Source: Rhizomys pruinosus (taxonomy: Eukaryota; Chordata; Mammalia; Rodentia; Spalacidae). From it: a DNA stretch of 64,000 nucleotides. The stretch lies in NCBI GenBank assembly GCA_009823505.1, contig VZQC01010587.1, forward strand, positions 158,792 through 222,791, read 5' to 3'. Positions within the stretch are counted from its first letter, which is position 1. Every line of letters begins with the position of its first letter. The position numbers were made by a program, and so were the translations under genes. Below the pieces are notes generated by a model. That model did not search any database, had not been told where the DNA came from, and saw only the letters and a list, made by a program, of their open reading frames with translations. Below, in pieces: positions 1-11,400 of the stretch.

Positions 1-612
1 TTAAAAAAAAAAAAAGAAATGTACCAACAGAATAAGCAAAAAACAAAACCAACTTGTAGCATGATACTCAGACGCACTGGCCACAGGAATCGGAGGTAGT
101 GAGAAACTCTGGGAAGGCATTCACTGGGTAAAAGTTAAGGGGGATAGTGTGCGCCAAGGTGCTTATGCTTCTATGGCCACTGTAGCTCTCAGGGTCTCAA
201 TAACACAATGTCACATGAGGATTGTTTCATTAAACAAGTGAACCAAAGTGTACCTTGATCTCTACAAGGGAAGTTTTAGTTCCTTCAAAACCATCTTTCA
301 CATAGAAATACACAAACAGAATTTTCCCTCAAAGCCTCTAAAATACTATTCTCTTAAAATTGAGTTAGGGACCCAGGATACCTACAGGCTGTATATCCTC
401 AACAACAAAGAAAAAAGAAGGTGGAGGGGAAGGAAAGACTTCCTGATTTAGATTCTGCTTGGATTCTTAAAAAGTATGTTTATAGTTGTCACTGAGCATA
501 GTAATTAATATATCTTTTCTTACAATACTACATTTATCTGAGTGATTAGGTTAGAAACAGCAGAACAGGAAGAAATACATCAGATTAAATCACTAACACA
601 AAAAAACGATTT
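1..612. other. non-coding interval, no gene seen
   Basis: AT-rich sequence with no recognisable gene. An A-run at the left edge (positions 3-15) could be the tail of a repeat lying outside the window, but nothing adjacent confirms it. The short open frames have no family resemblance. Confidence 0.5.
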
Positions 613-766
613 CTTTTTTGGTCTTTTTGAGACAGGGTCTCCCTATAGCCCCAGTTGTCCTGGAACTCACTCTGTAAACCAGGCTGGCCTTGAACTCACA
701 AAAAAGATCCACCTGCCTCTGCCTCCCAAGTGCTAGGATTAAAGGCGTGTGCCACCATGCTCGGCA
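613..766 (-). mobile_element. B1 SINE
   Basis: Reads on the plus strand as T-rich run, GAGACAGGGTCTCCCTATAG, then the B1 body (CCAGGCTGGCCTTGAACTCA) and ends near GTGCCACCATGCTCGGC. That is the reverse complement of a 7SL-derived B1, so the element points to lower coordinates. It is non-coding, transcribed by pol III when active and mobilised by L1 proteins. No clear target-site duplication was found. Confidence 0.9.
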
Positions 767-944
767 GGAAGAATTCTTAATTATATTTAAATCTACTACA
801 TAAATCTAAGATGGCTTATTATGAAACTTTACTATTTTTTGTTTGTCTCTACAAAACATTTGATTGTTTGGGCTTGTTTTAATATTCTGTTAGAATATTC
901 TATAGAAGCATATTCTATAGAAGTTGAGAATAAAATGTTAATTT

Positions 945-1075
945 TTCTCTTCCTCCCCTCCTTCCCTTCTGTCACCTCCCTCTCTCCCTCCCTGTCACTC
1001 TCCCCCCTCCTTCCCTCCCTCCTACCTTCATTCTTTCTTTCCTGTTAGCTCTTCCTCCTTTCTTCTTTCTTTGAA
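945..1075 (+). repeat. pyrimidine-rich low-complexity tract
   Basis: About 130 bases almost entirely C and T on the plus strand, built from irregular CTCCCTT-like units. It explains the low-complexity Ser/Pro/Leu open frame seen here; there is no coding signal. Confidence 0.85.
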
Positions 1076-2091
1076 GGCTTGTTTCAACTTTCTGGCCAGT
1101 ACCCAATAAAAATAACTTCAATTAGCTTGATAGTAATTTGGTATTTAGTATACATTGGAGCTAAAAATTAGTAGTCCAAAATGTGGGAAAAAAATCAGAG
1201 ACCAGTCAGAGACCAGTCTTCAAGATTCAAAAAAAAACCTATATTTCTTTAAGCTTTTCATTTTAAAATATGCTGCTTATTTTCCAGTAGCATTGTGTTC
1301 CACATCTGGAATCAGTGGAAAAGCCCCTTGCCATGTTTCCCATCATTTCCATTATTCTGCAGCAGAATATGAATTGTATCTAATGCCAGCTTCTAAATTT
1401 GTATTCCTCCATTTATTTACTGCTTTTATCAATATTTCCTTAAGACTGTACTGAGACAATGACCATCAAAGGCCTATATTTATCTTTATCCAGAGCAAAA
1501 ATACTCCACATAGATAAATGCTACTTACTTGGTTGCTTACTATACCTTCAAAGAAACTTGAAATAAAGACATGTTTGCCCCTATGGTTTGGTTGTTAATG
1601 ACTGTAACTGTAATGTCATTTGTTAGCCTTGGAGGGGTCCTTTGTGTTTCAAGAATGTACACACATGGCCTTTCTAAGAACTTAAAAAAGATAGATGCCC
1701 ACTCCTTGCAATTCAGAAGACAGACTAGGGTAGCAGGTTCCCAACCTGCATAATTAATTCTTTGTAGAGCAAAGAGGTATATTTCATAATTATACTGCCA
1801 AGTAAATAGTGTATGCCTGCAAACGTACATTTTCTTCTATGCTTAATTGGCCAGGAGGTTGTGAAACCTAGTCCTTAATTTAAGGAGAAATTATGTGCAT
1901 ATATATACTTCTTTTTAGCAAATACCCTTTGAAGTGGCACTATTAAGAATCTTCCTCAAAAGCTACTTGGGTCCCAAGTGTTGCTGGTGACATGAGGGCC
2001 AAATGCAAACTGAAACCATAAATGAACGACAAGGATCATTTTCCTCCAAGCAGCATTACATCAAAGATTAGATGGTGCCAAAAGATGATGC

Positions 2092-2093
<2 letters not shown>

Positions 2094-2147
<54 letters not shown>
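2094..2147 (+). repeat. (CT)n microsatellite
   Basis: Nearly perfect CT dinucleotide run of about 27 units. Open frames across it translate to Ser-Leu or Arg-Glu repeats and are artefacts. Confidence 0.97.
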
Positions 2148-2148
<1 letters not shown>

Positions 2149-2363
2149 CAGTCTTAGAGGCCTACGTAACCCAGAGAATGCTTCTTCAAGAGCACATGGA
2201 ATAAACACATTGCCACTGGAAGACAAAAAGCAAACCATGGAGATCACTGGGCCCTGCAAAGGCTGGATGTAATCTCTGCAAACTTAAAGCAGTATAAAAG
2301 TACTAGTGCCTAAGCTGGCAGGCACTCTTTGTTCACTTGGGAACAAAAAGAAACATGCACGGA

Positions 2364-2367
<4 letters not shown>

Positions 2368-2399
<32 letters not shown>
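2368..2399 (+). repeat. (CA)n microsatellite
   Basis: Perfect CA dinucleotide run of about 16 units. Confidence 0.95.
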
Positions 2400-2402
<3 letters not shown>

Positions 2403-3703
2403 ATATGAGAACAATGAGTAATTAGAGCACAGGCATTAGGAGTATCTGATTATTGTGCACAAAAGCCAAAGATGTCTTCCTGCCAGAAAGGAAAGGTTGG
2501 CTTGTGAGGCTCTGCCCCACTGCAGTGCCTGCCGACACTGTTTCCATGATCTGACAAGTCCCTAACATGAAGGAGCAGAGGTGGGGGAGGAACTGTATGT
2601 CACAAGGAACACAAGGATAGTTTACAACTTGACCGGATCCCCTGCTATTAGCTCCACTTCAGCTGCATGTCCCTCTGATAGCCACATAAAATGTCCCTGT
2701 CTTCTTCATAATCTGCGGGAGATTACGCAACTATCCAACATCATGTGTCAGACAAGCCAAAGGCTGATAATTCTTTATTGTGTGAGTCGGAGTGCCTGAA
2801 ACATGCCATGTGTAGACTTTAATAGTGGAACCCTCCAAACCCATTCTCTCCTTGTAAAGCCGCCATGAGAGGCCGCTGATTAATATGTGGGAACCTGACA
2901 GCTGTGGAATTTATTTCTAGACTTCAACTAAACAGAGAAGGGAAATGAAAATCTCCTTGCTGGCAACAAAATGAAACTGTTTACATGTGAAATTAATCGT
3001 CAGCACAAAGAGCTTTCACAGTCACTCTGTTCCACGATATAATATTGTTTGTTTTGCTCCTGAGTATTAAAACTCTGTTTTCTAAGCATAAGAGCAAAGA
3101 CTTTCAAGAGGAGCCACAAATCAAGTCAGAAACAAGCCACAAAAGGTTAACGACAGTATCTGACTTTTCTTTTTCACCACTATTTAAGCCCATTCATTAT
3201 ATGAATTTTCAAGGCTTTGATGATGCCTGGTTCAAGGCCAGGCGTAGCAGCAGCAGCTGGCTTATTCCAGTACCCTGAACACTGAAGTCAGCCGTAAACA
3301 TTTATGTTATGCAAACTCCTCCTCTCATCCCAGCCTCCTTCCTTTCCAGTAAGAACATGCTTAGCACAATGTAATCTACCTACAGATCCAAAAATCCAAA
3401 GAGTGGACTGATCGAGGAATTCCCAGCTTTCTGCCAAGGTACCTCCCCTAGCCTGGAGGTCAGCCTGGTACAGTAATCAGAGCCAAGTGTAGACTGAACT
3501 CAAGGAAGTAAGCTCCATGCTTCAAATCTGGACTTTAATGGGTGACTTTTCAGTAATAAAGTCAAAACAAAAGTCTAAAGAGCTGATAATAGCCCAAAAT
3601 AAACTAGGAGGAAGCATATAAGAAAAAAAGCATTGAAACAGCTGGCAGTGTCTAGGAAGAGACTTTTCAAAGAGGAAAAAATGTAAGGAAGCTTTAAGAG
3701 CTC

Positions 3704-3912
3704 TTTTTTTTTTTATGTGTATGAATGTACTGTCTGCAAGTAGGTTGGTGCACCTGTGTTGTACAATGCCGTGGAGGTCAGAAGAGGGCGTTGGATACCC
3801 CTGGAACTGGAGTTAAAGATGGTTCTCAGCCGCCATGTGGGTGCTGGGCATTGAACCCGGTCCTCTCCAAGAGCAGTTGGCGCTCTTAACTGCTGAGCCA
3901 TCTCTTCAGCCC
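3704..3912 (-). mobile_element. B2 SINE with target-site duplication
   Basis: Reverse complement of a tRNA-derived B2. The plus strand starts with the T-rich tail and ends in the head complement CTGCTGAGCCATCTCTTCAG. It is flanked by AAGAGCTC (about 3696-3703 and 3913-3920), the duplication left by L1-mediated insertion. The internal pol III A and B box region lies at the high-coordinate end. Confidence 0.92.
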
Positions 3913-3961
3913 AAGAGCTCGTTTTATTATATAGCTACAATTGAACAATAAAAAAGCAGAG

Positions 3962-4140
3962 TTGGGCACCAGATATGCCTCAGCAGGTAAAGCTGCTTGC
4001 TTCCAAGGCAGAAGACCTGAGTTCAGTCCCCCCGATCTGCACACTGGAAGGAGAGAGGGGATTCCATCAATGCTCCTCTGACTCTCACAAGCCTCTGCAG
4101 CACATGATGTGTGCAAACACATACGGAATAAATAAATGCA
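3962..4140 (+). mobile_element. B3 SINE
   Basis: tRNA-derived head (CCTCAGCAGGTAAAGCTGCT, then GACCTGAGTTCAGTCCCCCC) followed by the B3 body with GGAAGGAGAGAG and CTCCTCTGACTC, and an AATAAATAAATG tail. It starts about 50 bases after the preceding B2 and in the opposite orientation. Confidence 0.85.
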
Positions 4141-5979
4141 GTTTTTATTTGAAGCCAGAGGCCACCATGTATTTGCCTTTTCAGTAAAAAAAGAGTGAAA
4201 AAGAATGAGAGAGAGAGGGAGAGAGAGAAGAGAGGATAAAAATGAGAAAAGGAGCTTTTGCTAAGTTGCAGCCAAAAAGCCCTTGAGGCATGTAAGCACA
4301 GCATAAGCTTCTCTTTACCCCTATGACCCCAAGAAATATGTTAATAAAATCTTTTACCTCCCTGGAGCAGAACCAGAGTAAATATTTATTTAACACATCT
4401 GAGTTCTAAGTCTGGACCACCTTATTGCACTAGATGAACTGGTTTTCATTTGTTACCAAAAAATGAGAAACATTATATTTTATGATATTTCTCCCACTTT
4501 GAAGGTTCACTGAAATGAAAAGGAAACACAAGAACACTAGACAACAATTCTATATCACAGCCAGTATGCCAAATTGCAATTCTAAACTTTGGGATGGTAT
4601 TTTGTACTACAAGTGAGGATGACGTCCTGCTCAGCCTCCCCAGGCTCCACACCTGGACGAGCAGGACTCTCTAGCACATCCCAAGGCTAACTTGAAACAA
4701 CCGACTTGCTGTTTATTGGCTGAATGGCTTCAGGTACGCTATCAGAGGCTTCAGTTTTGAATAGCTAATAGAAATCTGATTTCTAGTCACCATTTTTCCC
4801 TCACCTCTGTCCCACAAAAATACTGTCCTTTCCATTAAAATCTTATAGAAAACTTGCCAAATGGAAGAATAATTGCTTAAAACTATGTTTCTTTTGTTGT
4901 TCAGTGAATGGCTAGTGAGATACTTAAGAACCTGGAGAACCCTGCCTTTTCCCTGGTCTGGATGGATAACAAGAGAGACTGCTACTTTGAAGTCTGAAGA
5001 CATTCCAAAGCACTCATCTGGATGACATGTGTAGGACTTAAGATGCAGCTTTCCAGAAAAATCTGCGGTTTCTCCAAAAGTATTCATCCCCAAAGAAACT
5101 ATTCACATTTTCCATCAATGCGCTCTCTTCTGCCGGCAGCTCCAACCCCCTCGGCATTTGGCAGAAAGTCATTTCGAGGGTCAATGCTTGTTGTGCACTG
5201 TCCTGGTCATTTGGAGACCCAGATGTCTCCACAGCAAACTGAATTATAAAAGGCCTAAGTTTGGAGGGAAGTAATTTCCACTAAGGAAGATACAAGCTTA
5301 TAAGTGTGACCTTTGAAAAAAAAAGAAAGAAAAAAATAAAAGTGTATCTAGATCTGTATCAACGCTACAGATACTCCAGTCAAAAAGAAGCCACTAGGCA
5401 GTTTCTGAAAGCCTGTTCACTGGAAAAACTGCTAAAATATCAAAGGACAGGAGTAAAAATCAGGTTAGAATGGACATGCCATAGTCCTAGCCTGGACACC
5501 ACTGGGATTTTCCACCATAGAGGGTGAAGCCAGGTCTGAATGTGTATTCCTGTGAAGGGCTTCATTCAGGCAGCATCACGGGAGGCAGAGACCAGAGGAG
5601 GGGACAAGCCCCAGTGGATAAGGTGTTTAAGGGCAAGTCAGCAAAGAAGCCACGCTTCAAGGTTGTGGAAGGAGGAATGCAAGTAGGAAGCAAAGCGCCC
5701 GAGAAAGCTGCCTCTGTGTTTGAACTACCATCAAGATGATATTTTCAACTCAGACCAAAACCCTGACTTCATTTACCATACTCGTATTGTCATTTCTCTT
5801 TCTCCCAGTCTTTATTCTGTTGGAAACTAAACACCAAATCTCAACTTCTCAGAAAAGAGAAATTTGAGTAACACCTGGGCATTGCTGGAACACACACAGG
5901 CAAACTATTTAAACTCAGGGACCTCATAGAACGTATCTCAGAGTCCCCTATCTTTAGATGCTTTTGTTTGCCCCGCCCT
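4141..5979. other. non-coding interval, nothing recognised
   Basis: Apart from a short GA-rich stretch near 4203-4230 and an A-rich run near 5318-5340, this appears to be single-copy DNA. The 126-codon minus-strand frame at 4713-5093 has no recognisable domain. Confidence 0.45.
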
Positions 5980-6056
5980 CTTCCTTCTGAGGATGAACCC
6001 AGAGCCTTATACATGCTAAGCATTCACTCTATCATTGAGCCACACATCCCCAACTT
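5980..6056 (-). mobile_element. ID-type tRNA-derived SINE fragment
   Basis: Plus strand reads GAACCCAGAGCCTTATACAT followed by GCTAAGCATTCACTCTATCA and TTGAGCCACACATCCCC, the reverse complement of an ID head (tRNA-Ala/BC1-like). Diverged, no tail resolved. Confidence 0.7.
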
Positions 6057-6094
6057 ACATATGCTTTTGAAAAATGTTGGCATGTGGACTGTTT

Positions 6095-6170
6095 CTTTGG
6101 TAGTACTGGGGCTTGAACCCAGGGCCTTCTGCATGTCACGGCAGCATCTTACCACAAGCTTCACTTCCAG
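6095..6170 (-). mobile_element. second ID-type SINE fragment
   Basis: GTACTGGGGCTTGAACCCAG followed by GGCCTTCTGCATG is again the complement of an ID head, about 40 bases after the preceding fragment. The two may be tandem insertions or one broken element. Confidence 0.6.
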
Positions 6171-8136
6171 GCCTGTGCACTAATTGAATGGTGCACAGAT
6201 TTAATCCTGGTGGTCTTATCGTAAGGGTGAAATGAAGTCATCTGTGTAAGCGCTCAGTATGGGGCCACGCACAGAAGTCAGTGCCCCTGTGAGCATCCCG
6301 ACCTGGTCACCATTTCTACAGATACAAATGCTAAGGGAAAGCGGTCAGGGATCTGCCCTAGGCTCACACAGCCAAGAAAGGGAGAAGGCAGGGAGCCTTC
6401 TCCTAGAACCATCTGTCAGTGTCTATGCTATGTGGCTTCCCCAGAGCCACCTGGAGTGTCTCCATGAGGCCCCCTGAGAGCTGGGGCCTGTTTGTAAACC
6501 CCCCCCCCCCCGAGGCTGGTGCGGAGCAGGAGAGGTGTCCTGGTGATGAAATTTAGACAGATTTCTGACACCTACTGTCAAGGGTAACTTTTTCAAAATT
6601 GTTTGTCGCTCTGATGCCCATTTCAAGTACATAGCTATCCTTCAAATAGAACTTACCTTAAGGGAAAACAAAGCAACATTTGAGGACACGGTATTTGTTC
6701 CCTAACACTCAAAGTGTTGCTACAGCTGCTGAGAAAAATTACTGCTAGAGCAGAAACTTGAACATGCCATTAAGACTTTGGAAGTAGTAAGTAATTAAAT
6801 CCAACCCAGGCAATAATGGTAATAACAGTTTTGACTTTTTTTTCAAGTTTTTCCTGGGAGGAAATGCTCAGCACAATACAAATATGTCTAGCAATCACTG
6901 CAGCAAACGACAAAGACCATTTGCTGAGAAACCAAATTGTTTTAATATGACCCCCAAATGAACTCTCAAACAGCTCCTTCACGGGGGCCCGCAAGGGGGC
7001 GTTCCAACCCCATGCACTGTTCTTTTTCCCTGAATGTATTTGAAATCATGTTTACTGTGACTTCACTTTTCAAAATTCTAGTCAACTTTAAGACAGACTG
7101 CTACGTTAAGAGAAATAAAATCTTTTTAGTGATGTTAGGCAGGGACACAAACCATGCATTGTATAAAAACATGTGATCCTGACTGAAAGGGAAGAATATA
7201 AACACTAATTAGACCAGTGAGGCGGTGAGGAAACTACTAGGAGTTATGAATTCAGAAAGAAATATAGGTTTAACCTGGTTTTATTTTAGGACTTTTAATT
7301 AATATATTAGAAATCCAGGCGGTTCTATTGATAGACTAATGGGAAGACAGAGATGGGGTAACAAGTCAGTTATTAGATACATCATAAGATACCAAATAGT
7401 AAGCAAAATCAGTAAAATATGTTCTATTTCATCCTCAGCTTACACACAGAGGATTAGATTCAACCCCGATCAAAGATGCAAAAGAAGAGCTGATAAATTC
7501 AGTAAAAATTCACATTATCAGAGAAGTTGCTTCTACAATGCCAAAGAACAAATTTTTCTGAGTCTCTGAAGTGATTGTGACAATACAAACCCGCAAACCT
7601 CATAGAATAAAATTAAAGTTTAAAAGGCAGTCCTGGGGGTGGGGGAAGCTGGGGTGGGGCGGGGAGTTAGCAAAGATTAAATGAAAAGATGTGGAGACCT
7701 GGCTGCCAGACCATGATAACAAGATTTGAATAATTTAAGATTCTATTATCAGGAGCTGAGCAAACTCTGGGTGGCCAAGGCATCTCATGTTGTATAATTA
7801 GACCCAGCTCCATAGGATGCTAACGAACGAGACTTAGCCTGCTCCAGACCATACCGGCTTTGGAAAAATCAAATCCAGTCAAGAAATAGAATTAAGAAGA
7901 CAAGAAGGGTTCACAGAAGATTTGAGCAAACATCCTGATTTCATATTGACTAAACTGGTTAAGTGTGTCACTTTAATATCCCAACTTATTAGTGAAAACA
8001 TTTTTACTTGATAGTAGGTATCTGGTAGGCAGTTTGTAATCATACAGAATGAATATTTTATTAAAGAGTATGTCCTATTACTTTGGGCTGGGATCATCAA
8101 GGAAGCAAATATGTAAAAAGCTTTAAAGAAAGGAGG
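6171..8136. other. non-coding interval, nothing recognised
   Basis: Apparently single-copy DNA with a C homopolymer of about 13 at 6499-6511. Open frames are short and show no known domain. Confidence 0.45.
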
Positions 8137-8470
8137 GGAAACCATGGCAAGACCTCAGTGGGCAAAGCACTTGCTGCTCAAGTATGAGAACCTCAGTACT
8201 TTGTACTCCCCTCCAACCCTGCTCAGCACCTACACAGACCTGGGTATGGCAATGCTGTCCGTGAGCCCCTTGTTTGGGAGGTAAAGACAGGTGGCTCCCA
8301 GGGGCTTGCTGGCCAGCCAGTCTCACTAAAACGTGAAGCTCCAAGTTCAGTGAGGGATCCTGTCTCAAAAAATAAGATGGAGAGCAATTAAAGAAAACAC
8401 CTGACCTTATTCTCTAGCCTCCACAGGCATCATGAGCATCGCCCCCATACATACATGTGCACATGTGCAA
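8137..8470 (+). mobile_element. B4 SINE (tRNA-derived head joined to B1-like body)
   Basis: Head CAGTGGGCAAAGCACTTGCT, then a B1-like middle with GGGCTTGCTGGCCAGCCAGT, then CAGTGAGGGATCCTGTCTCA and the characteristic B4 3' part ATGGAGAGCAATTAAAG...CACCTGACC with a purine/CA-rich end. Diverged, so old. Confidence 0.8.
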
Positions 8471-11400
8471 ACTTCAAGAAATAGAAACTGCCAAATCATG
8501 AGAAGACTGTTCAGGAAAGGGGTGGGCAGGTTAATATATTTCATCTTTTCAAGTTCTAATTTTCCTAACCATACGAACTCTGAAATTCTCTGATACTGCA
8601 TGTCTTTGACCCATGGGTGAGTGCCTTGTACGGTGTCCACTCTTTGACCTGGTGGAACTAAGTTCTATAATACATTGGGGTATGGCTCAGCCATGTGCTG
8701 CCAACCTTGTGTTACATGCTGAACTTCCAAGACTCATCAACTGCCTGACAATCCCCTGGATTATGGTCCCAACAAGCTTTTGGGTAACTGTCACTAAGTT
8801 GACTTGGTGAGGATAAGAAAGTCCCTTGTGGAGAAAGTACTAAGTAGTTAACAGCAAACTCTTACTGGAGTCAAGTTTGCAACTAGCTTAGTCAATGTTT
8901 CATCCATCTAACTACTGACTTTAGATTCTCCTTCACAGCTCAGTGTGTTAGCTGTCGAATACACAGTATCTCCCCTTAATTTCTAACTCTCTCCTAACCA
9001 AAAATAGCTTTCTTATGTGAGACACCAAGTTTACTCAATAAAAGTGTCCTCAAAATGCCTGGGTCTGTATAAACAAAACAACTTTTGTAAATTTCTCCCT
9101 GTTCGGCTACTGGCTTGTAGTACTTTTCCCTCCTGGAACTGTATCAAACTCAGTTCCGCCAGGAAGGCTGTTACCTGCCCCAGTAATCAAAGGACAGGGG
9201 TGTGTGATGTGCAGGGCCTGGAGCTGGACAGCCACACCAGCACTTCTGTGCACACTCTGAACCTCCCTGTTTTAATTACCTGTTGGTGAGGCTCTGGCTT
9301 GCTATTTTTATTGGCAACAATTACTTGGCTGTTCTCCCCCCATCCTTCCCAATCAGTGTCTCTAGCTCCCAATCTCTGCCAAAAAGGAACAGATCTCCCT
9401 TTCTTCAACCACACTCTCTCATACATCTTTTCCTTCTTCTCAAATACAAGTTATTTTATACTGTACTCTGTGAAAGAAAGGATGAATAGTGACTCAAGGG
9501 CCTTTAAATATCTCCAACTATATAATCACGATGCTCTTAAAGCAAAAAATTCAGATTAGAAAGCATGCCAAGGTGATAACAGGAAATATTTTCTAAGAGA
9601 TGTCATTGCCTGGTGAAGCCAGAGATGATTTTGCTCTACCATCACAGCTGCATCTATTAGTTGCAGAAGAGAGACAATCGGTGCTGCCTGCTAGAAACAG
9701 ATCCTTGATAACTGAGTGCATAATGGTACTCGGCCAATGTTCTGGATGTGGGACCCTACCCCAAAATGACATTTCTCCTTCAGCAAATCATACCAACCCA
9801 GCTTCCCGCACTGCCTCATGACTACTTCTGCATACAGCAGTATAAGAGAAAGACCACAGAATTTAGGAATTGTGTTTCTATGATGCTTAGATCCAACTCA
9901 GCTCCCTGACTTACCTCCCTAATATCCAGTCTTCCAAAAGTTTCAGAGAGAGAGGCTTTGAGTAGTGGACTTCGCATATGCCCATCTCATTTCCTGGACC
10001 ACAAGATTAATAATCTGAGCAGTTACAGCTCTGTGCAGGGCCAGGTGGTTAATGGTTATAATTCCCAAAGTAGGCCACCTGCTTCTGGCCAGAAATGACA
10101 GACTGTCATGTATCCACTGACTCATTTATTTATTCTACAAGCATGGGGCATTTATTGATCACTGGAGGTGAGCCAGATCCTGGTTAGGCATGACAAGGAT
10201 GAGCTGGGCTTACAGATGGGTGTAGGCTCTATTCCAAGGTCCCATTAGAACATGTCAGTGAAGCTCAGGGCTTGCTTCCACTCTGAGGAACAAGAATGCC
10301 AAACTATTTTACTAGCTATTCAAAAGTTTCCTCTGCAATGAAACTTTTCCACCTATGAATTCACAGCCCTACTCACATAGGGAAAGGGAAAATCAAGACA
10401 TCACAGCATCAGGTATTGCCAAGAAAGGGGGGCTAAGGTGGTTACCAGGGTGTCAATGTTTCGAGGTTACAGTCTTAGAGGGTTGGAAAACATGCAGCAG
10501 TAAGTCGGATGAAAGCAGAATGGTGCTGGTGTGGTATGTGTGGAAATGAGCATGGGATTATTCTTACCCTGAGTACTGGGATGATTTCCCAGTAGTCATT
10601 GACAGTCTTGAAGAGGGCTTCATTTTGTCTGGAGGTGAATGACTTATAGGCCAAGCAAGCAGAGACACAAAAGGAAGGAATTCTGGGACACAGTTCAAAT
10701 CACAAGTAGCTTAGGCTAATCATGGTTACAAATAAGGGATTATTTCAAATAGTTCCAGGGGCAGATCTGTCTTATCTGCCCCTCCCACCGCCAAATTAAA
10801 GATACAAAGATCTAATACACCAGCTGAAAAAAAAAAGATGTTTGAAAAAATGATGGAGGAAGATGAACGAAGAGTTCCAGGAGCAATGCTTACCTATGTG
10901 ATGTCACAGAAAGATTCACAGATAAACCCAACCCCATTTATTGAAAGCGGCTGCAACTGCAAGGCTATCTTACCTGGTGGGAATCTGGAGATCTTGTGGC
11001 TCAGCCCTCCTAAGGCAAGAGACTCTGCTATATCCAGATGACCGTCCCTCCCAGATAGACTCGGCTTTCCCCAACGTTTGTGTATCGTGTGATGAGATTC
11101 TCTTCGGATGCTTATAACTACTGACTACATGGGTAACAGGCTGCAGGCCTCAGACTATAAACAACTTTATTAAGATGTGTTCAGTGCTGGCTTGCATTCT
11201 GAAGTGTGTCTGGTTAGTCAGAAAGACATGAAGAAAAGTGGTTGAACACCTAACCCATGTGGTTGCTATGAGCCTGTGCCCAGTCTGCCTCACAGTAAGG
11301 GCATGAGGCCTTCTTTCGGGGATCTGGCACAGCAGGAAAACCCTCCTGCCCAGAAGAAACTGGTGGAACCTGCTGGGATTTGCCCAAAGGAATAGATGCT

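Larger units (their letters stand above)
767..3695. other. non-coding interval with simple repeats
   Basis: No recognised gene or transposon. It holds the pyrimidine tract and two dinucleotide repeats listed separately. The segment near 2600-3020 is free of repeats and rich in homeobox-like and E-box-like motifs (see findings). Confidence 0.45.

Noticed and set aside
2022..2272. Open frames with Ser-Leu or Arg-Glu repeats
   Set aside because: Direct translation of the CT/GA microsatellite.
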